A stretch of 64,000 nt of DNA, from NCBI GenBank assembly GCA_027452245.1, contig DAIDGW010000220.1, forward strand, positions 1 through 64,000, written 5' to 3'. Below the pieces are notes generated by a model. It saw only the letters and a list, made by a program, of their open reading frames with translations, did no database searches and was not told the DNA's origin. The DNA comes from Acidobacteriaceae bacterium. GTDB taxonomy: Bacteria; Acidobacteriota; Terriglobia; Terriglobales; Acidobacteriaceae. A program made the position numbers and the translations under genes. Positions within the stretch are counted from its first letter, which is position 1. Every line of letters begins with the position of its first letter. Positions 1-8,412 of the stretch are shown in pieces.

Positions 1-12
1 GCGGCGATTCCT

Positions 13-222
13 TCACTGCAGGCCCAGCGGTCGCTTGTTCTCAACATCTTGCTCGCGAATGGGACGGAAGCGGTGCCAGAGATACAGTCCCAGAGCAACC
101 ACGATTCCCACGCCGAAGCTGATCCCGAGAAAGAGTCGATAGGCCGGAAGCCAGATCAGCGTCGCCGCGACGATGATCGCAGCCACTACCAGCGCCATTG
201 TGCCGCGAACCGGGATCACCAT
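13..222 (-). CDS. Small two-helix membrane protein
   Basis: Orphan protein of about 69 residues made almost wholly of two hydrophobic segments (roughly residues 9-24 and 28-45), followed by a basic, charged tail. The reading frame extends further upstream, but that extension runs through repeat-like intergenic DNA (heptamers and a palindrome). I therefore place the start at the ATG at 222; the ATG at 198 is an alternative. It lies downstream of lon on the same strand and may be read from it, although a palindrome at 319-338 sits between them. No family recognised and no function inferred beyond the inner membrane. Confidence 0.55.
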   Translation of the reverse strand: MVIPVRGTMALVVAAIIVAATLIWLPAYRLFLGISFGVGIVVALGLYLWHRFRPIREQDVENKRPLGLQ

Positions 223-229
223 ACTGATT

Positions 230-257
230 AGTTTCCAGCTTCCGGTTTCGAGTTTCA
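230..257. repeat. Four tandem heptamers
   Basis: Four consecutive 7-bp units AGTTTCC, AGCTTCC, GGTTTCG and AGTTTCA lie just upstream of the small membrane gene. They resemble short tandemly repeated heptamers seen in the intergenic DNA of some bacteria. Function unknown. Confidence 0.6.
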
Positions 258-318
258 AGCCGAAAGCTGGATGGATCTCTTTGGACGGGCGAAGTCCCGC
301 AGGGGCGGAATTCGCTAG

Positions 319-338
319 CCCAGGGAGCAAGCCCTGGG
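319..338. repeat. REP-like palindrome downstream of lon
   Basis: Inverted repeat CCCAGGG / CCCTGGG with a 6-base loop, 50 bases past the lon stop. The flanks carry two copies of AGTCCCGCAGGGG (291-303 and 359-371). It could act as a weak terminator or mRNA-end structure for lon. No T-run follows it, so a REP-type intergenic repeat is the better description. Confidence 0.5.
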
Positions 339-387
339 AAGAGAGGAATGTTGGAACGAGTCCCGCAGGGGGACGGCACAACTGGCA

Positions 388-2805
388 CTACTGGTGCGCC
401 GTCGGAGCTTCACCCGCGTTGCTCAACGGCGGCGGAGCGATCGTCGGATTGACCCCGTCCTCGCTGATTGAGGGCAGTGGAGCTTCCAGCGCAATCTGCA
501 GCACCTGGTCCATCGTATCGACAAAATGCAGCTTCATCGCGTTCCGCAGGTTCTCCGGAACTTCCGCGAGATCCTTCTCGTTGTCTTTGGGCAGAATCGC
601 CTCGAAGACTCCGGCACGGTGCGCCGCCAGCAGTTTTTCTTTCAGTCCGCCAATGGGGAGCACTTTGCCGCGCAATGTGATCTCGCCGGTCATGGCGATG
701 TCGCGGCGGACAGGAATCTTGCTCAACGCGCTGGCGATCGCGGTCGCAATCGTGATTCCCGCCGACGGCCCGTCTTTGGGAATGGCGCCTTCAGGAACGT
801 GCACATGCAAATCGAGGTTGCGGTAGAAATCGCGATTTAAGCCGAGCCGATGCGCGCGTGACCGGATGTACGACATCGCGGCCTGGGCCGATTCCTGCAT
901 CACATCACCGAGTTTGCCGGTCAAGGTCAGCTTGCCTTTGCCGTCCACTACCGTGGCCTCGGTGCTCAGAATTGAGCCGCCGACTTCGGTCCAAGCCAGC
1001 CCGGTGACCAAGCCCACTTCGCTCTTTTCGTGCGCCAGCGTGTCGCGGAACTTGATTACGCCGAGGAAGTCGCCGACATTCTCTCCCGTGACGGTGATCG
1101 TGTATCCTTCACCCTCTTTGACCACCTTGCGGGCGATCTTGCGGCAGACATTGCCAATTTCGCGCTCCAGGTTGCGCACGCCCGCTTCCCGCGTATAGGA
1201 GCGAATGAGCGCAATGATGGCGTCGTCGGTGAACTTGACGTTTTTCTCCAGCAGCCCGGCAGCTTCCATCTGTTTTTTCACCAGGAACTGCTTGGCAATT
1301 TCCATTTTCTCCTGCTCGGTATAGCCGTGCAGCCGCAGTACTTCCATACGGTCTTGCAGCGCGGGAGGGATGGTGTGCATCACGTTCGCCGTGGCCACGA
1401 AAAACACCTGCGACAGGTCATATTCCACGTCGAGGTAGTGGTCGACGAACATGAAATTCTGCTCCGGATCCAGCACTTCCAGCAGCGCCGCCGACGGATC
1501 GCCGCGGAAGTCCATCGACATCTTGTCCACTTCATCCAGCATGAAGACCGGGTTCTTGGTGCCCGCCTTCTTCATCATCTGGATGATCTGGCCCGGGAGC
1601 GCGCCAATGTAGGTACGCCGGTGGCCGCGAATTTCCGCTTCATCGCGCACGCCGCCCAGAGACATACGGACGAACTTGCGTCCGGTGGCCTTGGCAATCG
1701 ACATTCCCAGCGAAGTCTTGCCCACGCCCGGGGGCCCGACGAAGCACAGAATCGATCCCTTCGGGTTCTTGACCAGTTGCCGCACGGCCAGGAATTCAAG
1801 AATTCGTTCCTTGATCTTTTCCAGTCCGTAATGATCTTCGTTCAGAACTTTTTCCGCGCGCGAGATGTTGCGGATTTCCTTCGACCGCTTCTTCCACGGA
1901 ACCGCCAGCAGCCAATCCAGATAGTTGCGCGACACGGTCGACTCAGCCGACATCGGCGGCATGGCTTCCAGCTTTTTGAGTTCCTGCAGCGCCTTGTCTT
2001 TGACTTCCTTGGTCATGCCGGCGGCTTCGATTTTCTTTTTTAGTTCGTCGAATTCGCTCTTCTCGCCGCGCCCCAGTTCTTTCTGGATCGCTTTAATCTT
2101 TTCGTTTAAGTAATACTCTTTCTGCGCTTTTTCCATCTGGCGCTTCACGCGCGACTGGATGGTGCGGTCCACGTTGAGTTTCTCGATTTCGATATCGAGC
2201 ACGTCGGCAATGCGGGTCAGCCGCTCGGCGGGATCGAAAATCTCCAGAAGTTCCTGCTTTTCTTCAATCGACAACTGCAGGTTCGCCGAGATCACATCAG
2301 TCAGCTTCGCCGGATCTTCCATCCTCACGGCCGAGATCATGGTCTCGTAATTCAGCGCCTGGCAGAGCTTCACGTACTGCTCGAACAGGGAAGTCACGCG
2401 CTGCATGCCGGCTTCGACCTGCGGATTGTTTTCGATCGAGTAGCGTGCCACGCGCACCGACGCCTGCATAAAGCCGTCGGTATCGGTGACCTGCAGAATT
2501 TTCCCTCGCTCTACACCTTCAACCAGAACTTTAATATTTCCGTCGGGGAGCTTGAGGCTCTGCACGATATTGACGATGGTCCCAACCTGATAGATTTCGT
2601 GGGCCTTGGGTTCGTCGATGGAGGCGTCGTGCTGCGTCGCCAGGAAAATTTTCTTGTCTGCCGCCAGTGCTTCCTCAAGCGCGTGCACGCTCGATTCGCG
2701 CCCCACCACGAACGGGGTCATCATGAAAGGGAAGATGACCACGTCCCGAATGGGCATCATGGGTAGCTTTTTGGTTTCGAATTTTTCCTTGGATGGTGTG
2801 GTCAC
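388..2805 (-). CDS. lon: ATP-dependent Lon protease
   Basis: Cytoplasmic AAA+ serine protease of 805 residues, normal for LonA, degrading misfolded and regulatory proteins. The N-terminal LON substrate domain spans about residues 10-205. A coiled helical region follows, then the AAA+ module with Walker [10 protein letters not shown] and Walker [11 protein letters not shown], then the protease domain. The catalytic dyad is Ser681 (in PKDGPSAG) and Lys724 (in GGLKEK), with the same 43-residue spacing as E. coli Lon Ser679/Lys722. The start is GTG, with a GGGAG ribosome site six bases upstream. It closes the tig-clpP-clpX-lon cluster, 113 bases after clpX. Confidence 0.98.
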   Translation of the reverse strand: MTTPSKEKFETKKLPMMPIRDVVIFPFMMTPFVVGRESSVHALEEALAADKKIFLATQHDASIDEPKAHEIYQVGTIVNIVQSLKLPDGNIKVLVEGVERGKILQVTDTDGFMQASVRVARYSIENNPQVEAGMQRVTSLFEQYVKLCQALNYETMISAVRMEDPAKLTDVISANLQLSIEEKQELLEIFDPAERLTRIADVLDIEIEKLNVDRTIQSRVKRQMEKAQKEYYLNEKIKAIQKELGRGEKSEFDELKKKIEAAGMTKEVKDKALQELKKLEAMPPMSAESTVSRNYLDWLLAVPWKKRSKEIRNISRAEKVLNEDHYGLEKIKERILEFLAVRQLVKNPKGSILCFVGPPGVGKTSLGMSIAKATGRKFVRMSLGGVRDEAEIRGHRRTYIGALPGQIIQMMKKAGTKNPVFMLDEVDKMSMDFRGDPSAALLEVLDPEQNFMFVDHYLDVEYDLSQVFFVATANVMHTIPPALQDRMEVLRLHGYTEQEKMEIAKQFLVKKQMEAAGLLEKNVKFTDDAIIALIRSYTREAGVRNLEREIGNVCRKIARKVVKEGEGYTITVTGENVGDFLGVIKFRDTLAHEKSEVGLVTGLAWTEVGGSILSTEATVVDGKGKLTLTGKLGDVMQESAQAAMSYIRSRAHRLGLNRDFYRNLDLHVHVPEGAIPKDGPSAGITIATAIASALSKIPVRRDIAMTGEITLRGKVLPIGGLKEKLLAAHRAGVFEAILPKDNEKDLAEVPENLRNAMKLHFVDTMDQVLQIALEAPLPSISEDGVNPTIAPPPLSNAGEAPTAHQ

Positions 2806-2918
2806 TGATTCTCCCTGGGCTGCCGGCGGACCTGCTACCGGCGTCTATGCTGACTTGCGCCACGTGACCTTGCCGTCGGCAGAAGCAGCAAGGACCTCTA
2901 CTGATTTTACCGCGTTCT

Positions 2919-4196
2919 CTAGCTCGCCTGCTTCTCAATCATAGCGAACGAAGCGGTCCGCTTCTCCACCATCTCCCGGGTCACTTCAAATTCTTTTAAC
3001 TTCTTCTGGCTCGGGAGGTTAAACATCAGGTCCAGCATCAGTTCTTCCAGGATCATACGCAGGCCACGCGCCCCTACCTTGCGCGCCATGGCCTGGCGTG
3101 CGATGGCTCGCAACGCCTCATCATTGAACTTCAAACGCACATTCTCAAACTCAAATAAACGCTGATACTGCTTGATAATCGCGTTTTTCGGGCGAGTAAG
3201 AATTTCGATCAGGGCGAATTCGTCCAGATCTTCCAGCATGCCGACCACCGGCAACCGTCCGACGAATTCCGGGATCAATCCAAACTTGATCAAATCCTCG
3301 GGCTGCACTTCGCTGAGCAGTTCGAAGTTGCGCTTGCGCGCCGCTGCATCCTCGCGCTCGGCCTCGTCAGTCCCGCGGAACCCAAGCGACCGCTTGCCGA
3401 TACGCCGGGCAATGATCTTGTCCAGTCCCACGAACGCGCCACCGCAAATAAACAGGATGTTCGTCGTGTCGACCGGGGTGAATTCCTGGTGCGGATGCTT
3501 GCGTCCGCCCTGTGGCGGAACGTTGGCGATGGTGCCTTCCAGAATCTTGAGCAGCGCCTGCTGCACGCCCTCGCCCGAAACATCGCGGGTGATCGACGGA
3601 TTCTCATCCTTGCGGCCGATCTTATCGACTTCGTCGATATAGATGATCCCCGTCTGCGTGCGGCTGACATCGCCGTCGGCGGCCTGCAACAGCTTCAAAA
3701 TGATGTTTTCGACGTCTTCGCCGACGTATCCCGCTTCGGTCAGCGTGGTGGCATCGACGATGGCAAACGGAACGTCGAGCATGCGGGCTAATGTCTGCGC
3801 CAGCAGTGTCTTGCCGGTTCCAGTCGGGCCGATCAGCATGATGTTCGACTTGGTCAGTTCGACCCCGTCGGTGCCTTTCTGGCGATTCATGTAAATGCGT
3901 TTGTAGTGGTTGTATACGGCAACCGCCAGCTTCTTCTTGGTCTGCTCCTGGCCGATGACGAACTCGTCGAGGAAGGCCTTTACTTCCTGCGGCTTGGGCA
4001 GTTGGTTGGGGGTGCTGCTGGGCGGAGTCGCGGTGCGGTCGTCTTCCAGAATGGAGTTACAGACGGCCACGCACTCGTCGCAGATATAGGCGCGCGGATA
4101 ATCGCTAGGGGAAGAAATGAGCTTGGCGACGGCGTCCTGTGACTTATGGCAAAACGAGCAGCGGAGAATCTCTTCCGTCCCGGACCTGTTTTTCAC
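2919..4196 (-). CDS. clpX: ATP-dependent Clp protease ATPase subunit ClpX
   Basis: Unfoldase that feeds substrates to ClpP; 425 residues, the usual length. The N-terminal C4 zinc-binding domain has Cys13, Cys16, Cys39 and Cys42. The AAA+ core carries Walker A GPTGTGKT, the pore motif GYVGEDVE and Walker [11 protein letters not shown] ClpP-docking IGF-type loop is represented by the LGF near SLGFRG. The C-terminal D2 small domain is intact. GTG start with AAGGAG eight bases upstream. It sits between clpP (70-base gap) and lon on the same strand, so co-transcription is likely. Confidence 0.98.
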   Translation of the reverse strand: MKNRSGTEEILRCSFCHKSQDAVAKLISSPSDYPRAYICDECVAVCNSILEDDRTATPPSSTPNQLPKPQEVKAFLDEFVIGQEQTKKKLAVAVYNHYKRIYMNRQKGTDGVELTKSNIMLIGPTGTGKTLLAQTLARMLDVPFAIVDATTLTEAGYVGEDVENIILKLLQAADGDVSRTQTGIIYIDEVDKIGRKDENPSITRDVSGEGVQQALLKILEGTIANVPPQGGRKHPHQEFTPVDTTNILFICGGAFVGLDKIIARRIGKRSLGFRGTDEAEREDAAARKRNFELLSEVQPEDLIKFGLIPEFVGRLPVVGMLEDLDEFALIEILTRPKNAIIKQYQRLFEFENVRLKFNDEALRAIARQAMARKVGARGLRMILEELMLDLMFNLPSQKKLKEFEVTREMVEKRTASFAMIEKQAS

Positions 4197-4266
4197 TCAG
4201 TTTTACTCCTTGGTGTATGCCCCGCGTCCGGAGGTCCTAGCCGTCCTCCCTACACGCGCTGACCGA

Positions 4267-4860
4267 TCATACAGCCTTCACGGTCTTGTAGATGATATCG
4301 TCGATGATTCCGTATTCCTTAGCCTGCTGCGCGTTCATAATGAAGTCGCGCTCCACGTCCTTTTCGACCTTATCGAGCTTCTGGCCGCTGTGCTTGGAAA
4401 GCAACTGATTTGTAATCTCACGCATACGCAGGATTTCGCGGGCGTGGATATCAATGTCAGTCGCCTGACCGGACAGGCCACCCATCGAGGGCTGATGTAT
4501 TAATATCCTCGAATTCGGCAGTGCCAATCTCTTTTTGGGCTCGCCCGATGCCAAAAGTAACGCCGCCATCGAGGCTGCCTGGCCCACGCACAGGGTCATG
4601 ACATCGTTCTTTACATACTGCATGGTGTCGTAGATGGCCATACCGGCAGTGATGGAGCCCCCGGGAGAGTTGATGTAAAGCTGAATGTCTTTCTCCGGGT
4701 CTTCCTGCGCCAGAAACAGCATCTGCGCGATCACAAGGTTGGCAATGTTGTCGTCGATCGGGGTGCCGATGAAAATAATGTTGTCGCGAAGCAGGCGGGA
4801 GTAGATGTCGTAGGCGCGCTCGCCCCGTCCGGTCTGCTCGATGACCATGGGTACTAGCAT
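4267..4860 (-). CDS. clpP: ATP-dependent Clp protease proteolytic subunit
   Basis: Tetradecameric serine peptidase partner of ClpX. The open frame reaches back to 4956, overlapping the tig stop by four bases. I choose the ATG at 4860: it has GAGGAA six bases upstream, gives 197 residues, and puts the catalytic residues at Ser97 (in GQAASMAA), His122 (in LIHQPSMGG) and Asp172, essentially E. coli numbering. The longer form would add a 32-residue N-terminal extension of no known family. The extended start could still serve translational coupling with tig. Confidence 0.95.
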   Translation of the reverse strand: MLVPMVIEQTGRGERAYDIYSRLLRDNIIFIGTPIDDNIANLVIAQMLFLAQEDPEKDIQLYINSPGGSITAGMAIYDTMQYVKNDVMTLCVGQAASMAALLLASGEPKKRLALPNSRILIHQPSMGGLSGQATDIDIHAREILRMREITNQLLSKHSGQKLDKVEKDVERDFIMNAQQAKEYGIIDDIIYKTVKAV

Positions 4861-4952
4861 CAATCGTTCCTCATTGTTGTTTTTCACGTTTACCTGCCAC
4901 ACTCCGTCCCTGACAGCGTTTTCTGGCGTTCGGGGAGGATCGAAAGCCGCGG

Positions 4953-6245
4953 TCACGCGGACTGGTGATACAGAAAATCGAGGGTCTTTTCGCTGCGGAT
5001 TCTATTCCGGATTCTATCCAGCCCCCCATCCTCTGTCAAACGAGCCCGAACCGCCTCAGGCGTTTGTTTCGTTTGCCTTGCGAGCGCCTCGAGCTCACGA
5101 TTTACCTCTTCGTCGCTGACGTGAATCTTTTCCTCGTCGGCGATGCGTTCCAGCAACAACGACGACTTCACATCCTGCACGGCCTGATCCCTCTGCCCGG
5201 CGCGGAGACGGGGAAGATCCATCTTTTTCATGTCTTCCACTTTCATTCCCTGTGCCGCGAGGGCCCGTAATCCGCGTTCCAGCCGAATATCGATCTGGCG
5301 CTCGACCAGCGACTCCGGAACCTCGAATTCATTGCGCCGCACCAGTTCGGAAACCAGCTTGTCTTTGGCTTCGCGCTCGGCCGTGTGCCGCTTTTCCGCT
5401 TCCATGTTCTCGCGAATCTGCTTGCGCACCTGCTCGATGCTGGTGAATTCTCCCAACTCCTTGGCGAACGCGTCATTCAGTTCGGGAAGGTTCTTCTGCT
5501 TGATGGCGTGAATCTTCACGGTATACAGAAAGGTCTTGCCCGCCAGGCGTTTATCGGGCGCATCCTCGGGATACTTCACTTCAAACGCGCGTTCTTCGCC
5601 CGCGCCGGCTCCGCGCAGGTTCTCGGTAAATTCCGGCACTGTGTTTTTGCCGCCGATCTCGATCAGCACGTCATCCATGTGGACCGGCTTGGCTTCTTTA
5701 TCTTCCGGATTCTGGGGGCGCCCATCCATCGAAGCTTCGGCGAAATCGCCATCGTTCAGCGTGCTGCCTTCGATGCCGGTAAAGGTCGCCTTCTGCTCGC
5801 GGAGATGGTTCAACGCGTCTTCCACATCCTGATCGCTTACTGCGATTTCGGGCTTATCGGCGCGCAACTCCTTGTAGCCTTCCACGTGAATCTCGGGCAG
5901 GACTTCGAAGCTGGCTTTGAAGCGCAGCGGTTCGCCTTCATGGATGTGCAGGTCGGTGACCCGGGGCTGCGACACCGGGATCATGCCCAGCTTGTCGGCT
6001 TCTTTGCGGAAGTAGCGCGGGACGAGCGCCTCGACCACATCGCTTTTCAGGTCTTCGGCAAAGCGCTGGCGGATAATCGTCGCCGGCACATGTCCGCGGC
6101 GGAAGCCCGGCAGCCGCGCCATCTTCTGGTATTTCTGCACCAGGGTTTCGGTTTCGCGCTTGACCTCATCCGCCGGAATCTCAATGGAAATTTCGCGTTT
6201 GACGCCGTCTTTGGTTTTCGCGTCGGTAGTTTCGGTAGGACTCAC
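4953..6245 (-). CDS. tig: Trigger factor, ribosome-bound chaperone and prolyl isomerase
   Basis: First gene of the tig-clpP-clpX-lon cluster; 430 residues, the normal length. The N-terminal ribosome-binding domain carries the signature GFRRGHVP (about residues 47-54). The FKBP-type isomerase domain lies around residues 160-245 and the helical chaperone domain follows to the C-terminus. Start is GTG with AGAGGA five bases upstream. It binds nascent chains at the ribosome exit, and linkage to the Clp and Lon proteases is common in bacteria. The promoter should lie in the GC-rich leader between 6246 and about 6350. Confidence 0.97.
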   Translation of the reverse strand: MSPTETTDAKTKDGVKREISIEIPADEVKRETETLVQKYQKMARLPGFRRGHVPATIIRQRFAEDLKSDVVEALVPRYFRKEADKLGMIPVSQPRVTDLHIHEGEPLRFKASFEVLPEIHVEGYKELRADKPEIAVSDQDVEDALNHLREQKATFTGIEGSTLNDGDFAEASMDGRPQNPEDKEAKPVHMDDVLIEIGGKNTVPEFTENLRGAGAGEERAFEVKYPEDAPDKRLAGKTFLYTVKIHAIKQKNLPELNDAFAKELGEFTSIEQVRKQIRENMEAEKRHTAEREAKDKLVSELVRRNEFEVPESLVERQIDIRLERGLRALAAQGMKVEDMKKMDLPRLRAGQRDQAVQDVKSSLLLERIADEEKIHVSDEEVNRELEALARQTKQTPEAVRARLTEDGGLDRIRNRIRSEKTLDFLYHQSA

Positions 6246-6520
6246 AATATCCTCTCACGCCGCAGCGGGGCCTGACCGGATTCGCTCCCAGCCCTCGATT
6301 CACACCGCGTCACTTTGAGTGTAAAGAGGAACGAAGATAAGCGTCAAACCCCGGGGGGGGAGATATACGGGGCGGGAAAATTCCTACACCCCGTAACACA
6401 GCGGCCTCGACCGACCCCTGCGGGTTCAGTCGAGGTCAGTGGGCCCGCCCGCGCGTGGGGCTCGTGCGTGCGCGCGTGCGAGCGCGGGAGCAAGGCAGTT
6501 GTGAGAGACGCACCGGAACA
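6246..6520. other. Intergenic region upstream of tig
   Basis: No convincing gene. It holds a hairpin at 6404-6436 (outer arms CCTCGAC / GTCGAGG, inner arms ACCC / GGGT), a CG-alternating stretch around 6465-6485, and a TTTGAGTGTAAA at 6314 that resembles one arm of the repeat family described downstream. The tig promoter must lie here, but I cannot place -35/-10 boxes with confidence. Confidence 0.4.
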
Positions 6521-6575
6521 AACGCACAGATGTGAACTGAATCGAAACACGTTGAAATTTGAGTGTTAACGCCTG
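6521..6575 (+). repeat. Repeat R0, diverged partial copy of the 94-bp repeat
   Basis: Matches the right half of the 94-bp repeats at 8297 and 10063, sharing TTTGAGTGTTAACGCCTG exactly and the preceding GTG..AAC.GAATCG block with substitutions. It lies immediately before the first small orphan gene. Confidence 0.65.
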
Positions 6576-6603
6576 ATAGCGTCACGTGACCAGCCGACTG
6601 AGA

Positions 6604-6609
6604 TAGAAT
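6604..6609 (+). promoter_or_regulatory. Possible -10 box TAGAAT, leaderless start
   Basis: TAGAAT ends six bases before the ATG at 6616, so transcription would begin at about the start codon. The same hexamer stands ahead of the next two orphan genes (7110-7115 and 7598-7603). No clear -35 box is visible. Confidence 0.35.
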
Positions 6610-6615
6610 CCGACG

Positions 6616-7062
6616 ATGCTTCGCAATCTGAAATTCTGCGGCGCTCTGCTAATCAACTTGCTTGTCGCCGTGGTCGGAACGGCCATCCTAGACACCGGAG
6701 TGCGAAGGGTGATTCCAACTCATACGGTCTCCGCAATCGTGTGGAAGGAAATCATCCTAAGCGTCGTGTGCGCGGCTTTTCTCGGCTTCTTCATGTGGCG
6801 CACTTGGCGGAGTGCTGCCGCAAAATGGGTTTGGGTTTTGACTGCAATCTGGTTTGTCTTCGGCTACTTGACCATCGAAGGTAGCGCGAATGTGTGGGGA
6901 CGATTCTCTGGCTTTAGCTCTGGAAGTGTTCTGAGTGGGCCTGACGTGAGGACTTTTTTCGGGTTCACGATTCCGCTCATTCGAGCCGTGAGCTACTCCA
7001 TTGGCGCGTACATCTCCGCGCTGGTGTATCACGGCAGAATCAGCTTACCAGATGGTTGTTGA
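6616..7062 (+). CDS. Orphan integral membrane protein
   Basis: 148 residues with about four hydrophobic helices (near residues 8-25, 45-62, 70-85 and 115-140) and no recognised domain. The ATG lies six bases after a TAGAAT box and has no Shine-Dalgarno sequence, consistent with a leaderless message. The stop codon falls inside the repeat at 7056. First of a series of small + strand orphans each followed closely by a repeat copy. Codon use looks less GC-rich than in tig/lon, suggesting an accessory gene. Function unknown. Confidence 0.65.
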   Translation: MLRNLKFCGALLINLLVAVVGTAILDTGVRRVIPTHTVSAIVWKEIILSVVCAAFLGFFMWRTWRSAAAKWVWVLTAIWFVFGYLTIEGSANVWGRFSGFSSGSVLSGPDVRTFFGFTIPLIRAVSYSIGAYISALVYHGRISLPDGC

Positions 7063-7080
7063 AACATCCGGATTGCACTT
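7056..7080 (+). repeat. Repeat R1 (AACATCC-GATT-CACT core)
   Basis: Contains GAAACATCCGGATTGCACTT, the left core of the repeat family also found at 7524, 7909, 8297 and 10063. It overlaps the stop codon of the preceding orphan gene and lies about 70 bases before the next start. Confidence 0.65.
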
Positions 7081-7151
7081 GATTTGACGCGTTGCCGGGG
7101 AAATGAGCCTAGAATCTAAAGGACCTGTTGCGCCCATAGAAGTGTACGAAC

Positions 7152-7517
7152 TTGAAACCACTGCCACCGGGCTATCGCCGCTGCCCCAACTGCGACGCTG
7201 CTCTCAGCGCTGAAGAAGTCCAGTCTGCACCGCTTCGTTGTCCTCACTGTAATGAACTTTTGCTGCCGAAATTTCCTAAATGGTACGAACGGTTACGCTT
7301 GGCCGTGTGCCTTATCGCTGGAATCGTGATTCCGTTGTGGAGCCATCCGGATTGGGGATCATTCGTTGTCTTCATTGTCGGGTTTTACTGGCTAGGCGCT
7401 TTCGCCGTCTGGCACATCATCGTGCGACCTTTCATGCGGCCAAAAGAGATTCGCCTTTTTACGCATCGTCCCCTCATTCAAACCCTTGGCATTGGCTCGA
7501 CTCAGCCAAAGAAATGA
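7152..7517 (+). CDS. Zinc-ribbon membrane protein
   Basis: 121 residues starting at TTG. The N-terminus has a two-pair cysteine knuckle (CPNC at residues 12-15 and CPHC at 30-33), typical of a small zinc ribbon. Two hydrophobic helices follow around residues 50-66 and 70-90, then a basic tail. A TAGAAT box lies at 7110-7115. No strong ribosome site is visible and the exact start is uncertain. Orphan in the repeat-separated series; cytoplasmic zinc ribbon and membrane anchoring are inferred. Confidence 0.6.
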   Translation: MKPLPPGYRRCPNCDAALSAEEVQSAPLRCPHCNELLLPKFPKWYERLRLAVCLIAGIVIPLWSHPDWGSFVVFIVGFYWLGAFAVWHIIVRPFMRPKEIRLFTHRPLIQTLGIGSTQPKK

Positions 7518-7523
7518 CCGTCA

Positions 7524-7550
7524 TTGTCGTAACATCCCGATTTCACTCAC
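7524..7550 (+). repeat. Repeat R2
   Basis: Contains CGTAACATCCCGATTTCACT, seven bases after the preceding stop. A diverged second copy, CGTAACATGCGGAATTTCAA, follows at 7570-7590. The next gene starts about 70 bases downstream. Confidence 0.6.
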
Positions 7551-7620
7551 GATCCCTTCGTGCAGCTTTCGTAACATGCGGAATTTCAAGCGAAAGATAG
7601 AATTGCACTGGGAGTTGATT

Positions 7621-7881
7621 GTGACATTGCCCAGTCCAACTAAAGCGGAGCGCGTCACCGAAGTTGTCATTTGCGTGATCTGTGTCGTTGTGGCGATAGC
7701 AATCGCGGCTTGGCAGCGTTCGATGTTCCTGATGATCTTCGCCGAAGTCGTGACAGTGCTCGTTCCCTTTAGCCTAGTGAGGTCGCGCAGATTAGGCGAA
7801 GAGGAAATGATGCGGCGGCAAGACAAAGCGATGGGAAAACCCACCGACGATCCAAGGGAAATGGCCCGTTGGGTCCCTTGA
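7621..7881 (+). CDS. Small membrane-anchored orphan protein
   Basis: The frame is open from 7486, but that start overlaps the previous gene and the repeat. The GTG at 7621 has GGGAG six bases upstream and a TAGAAT box at 7598-7603, so I use it, giving 86 residues. Two hydrophobic helices (about residues 13-29 and 34-50) precede a charged C-terminal tail. No family recognised. Confidence 0.6.
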   Translation: MTLPSPTKAERVTEVVICVICVVVAIAIAAWQRSMFLMIFAEVVTVLVPFSLVRSRRLGEEEMMRRQDKAMGKPTDDPREMARWVP

Positions 7882-7908
7882 TTTAAGCCCACCAGCAACT
7901 TCTAGCGT

Positions 7909-7939
7909 CAACTGTTGAAATATCTCGATTACACTCATC
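7909..7939 (+). repeat. Repeat R3
   Basis: Contains TTGAAATATCTCGATTACAC followed by TCATC, matching the left core of the 94-bp repeats. It lies 28 bases after the preceding stop. Confidence 0.6.
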
Positions 7940-8007
7940 TCCCCGCCCATAGGCGATGCACCTTCAGTACCCTTTGCATTGCTTTGTCAGCACTCTACTC
8001 TTGTTTC

Positions 8008-8277
8008 GTGAACAGGAGAACGATCCCGCGCTTGCTACTTGCTGCAGAGGTCGGATCGTGCGTGTCCACACTCCTGCTCTGGCTGACCTACACGACACAT
8101 GCTGACGTGTTGTTCTACCCTCAAGCCGCGGGTTTCGTGTTGTGTTGGCTGACGCGAGGGATACACAACGCCACACAAACTGATTACTGGGAGATCGTGA
8201 TGCCTGCAAATGCCGCTTTGTACGGTGTGGCCGTGTTCGTACTGAGCGGCATTCTCCGCAAAAGACGACCGGCTTAA
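8008..8277 (+). CDS. Small orphan membrane protein
   Basis: The frame is open from a TTG at 7915, which lies inside repeat R3. I place the start at the in-frame GTG at 8008 (89 residues), roughly the same distance from the repeat as in the two preceding genes. There is no good ribosome site, so the start is uncertain. The sequence has about three hydrophobic stretches and a basic C-terminus (RKRR). No family recognised. Last + strand orphan before the 94-bp repeat R4. Confidence 0.45.
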   Translation: MNRRTIPRLLLAAEVGSCVSTLLLWLTYTTHADVLFYPQAAGFVLCWLTRGIHNATQTDYWEIVMPANAALYGVAVFVLSGILRKRRPA

Positions 8278-8296
8278 AGATCACGAAGTATGTCCG

Positions 8297-8390
8297 CAAT
8301 TGGGGAAACATCCTGATTACACTCATCGTCCAAACGTACCTATGCGAACCGAATCGCAACGAGTCGGAATTTGAGTGTTAATGCCTGGTT
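8297..8390 (+). repeat. 94-bp direct repeat, copy R4
   Basis: Identical to the copy at 10063-10156 except for four single-base differences. It holds an inverted pair ACACTCA / TGAGTGT near the ends and an internal hairpin CCGAATCG-CAA-CGAGTCGG with one A-G mismatch. It lies 20 bases after the preceding orphan stop and 23 bases from the stop of the GloVer gene. Confidence 0.85.
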
Positions 8391-8412
8391 TCGACAATTG
8401 ACTGAGAACCAA

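Noticed and set aside
6404-6436. Hairpin upstream of tig as a terminator or riboswitch
   Set aside because: No T-run on either strand and no known riboswitch core seen.
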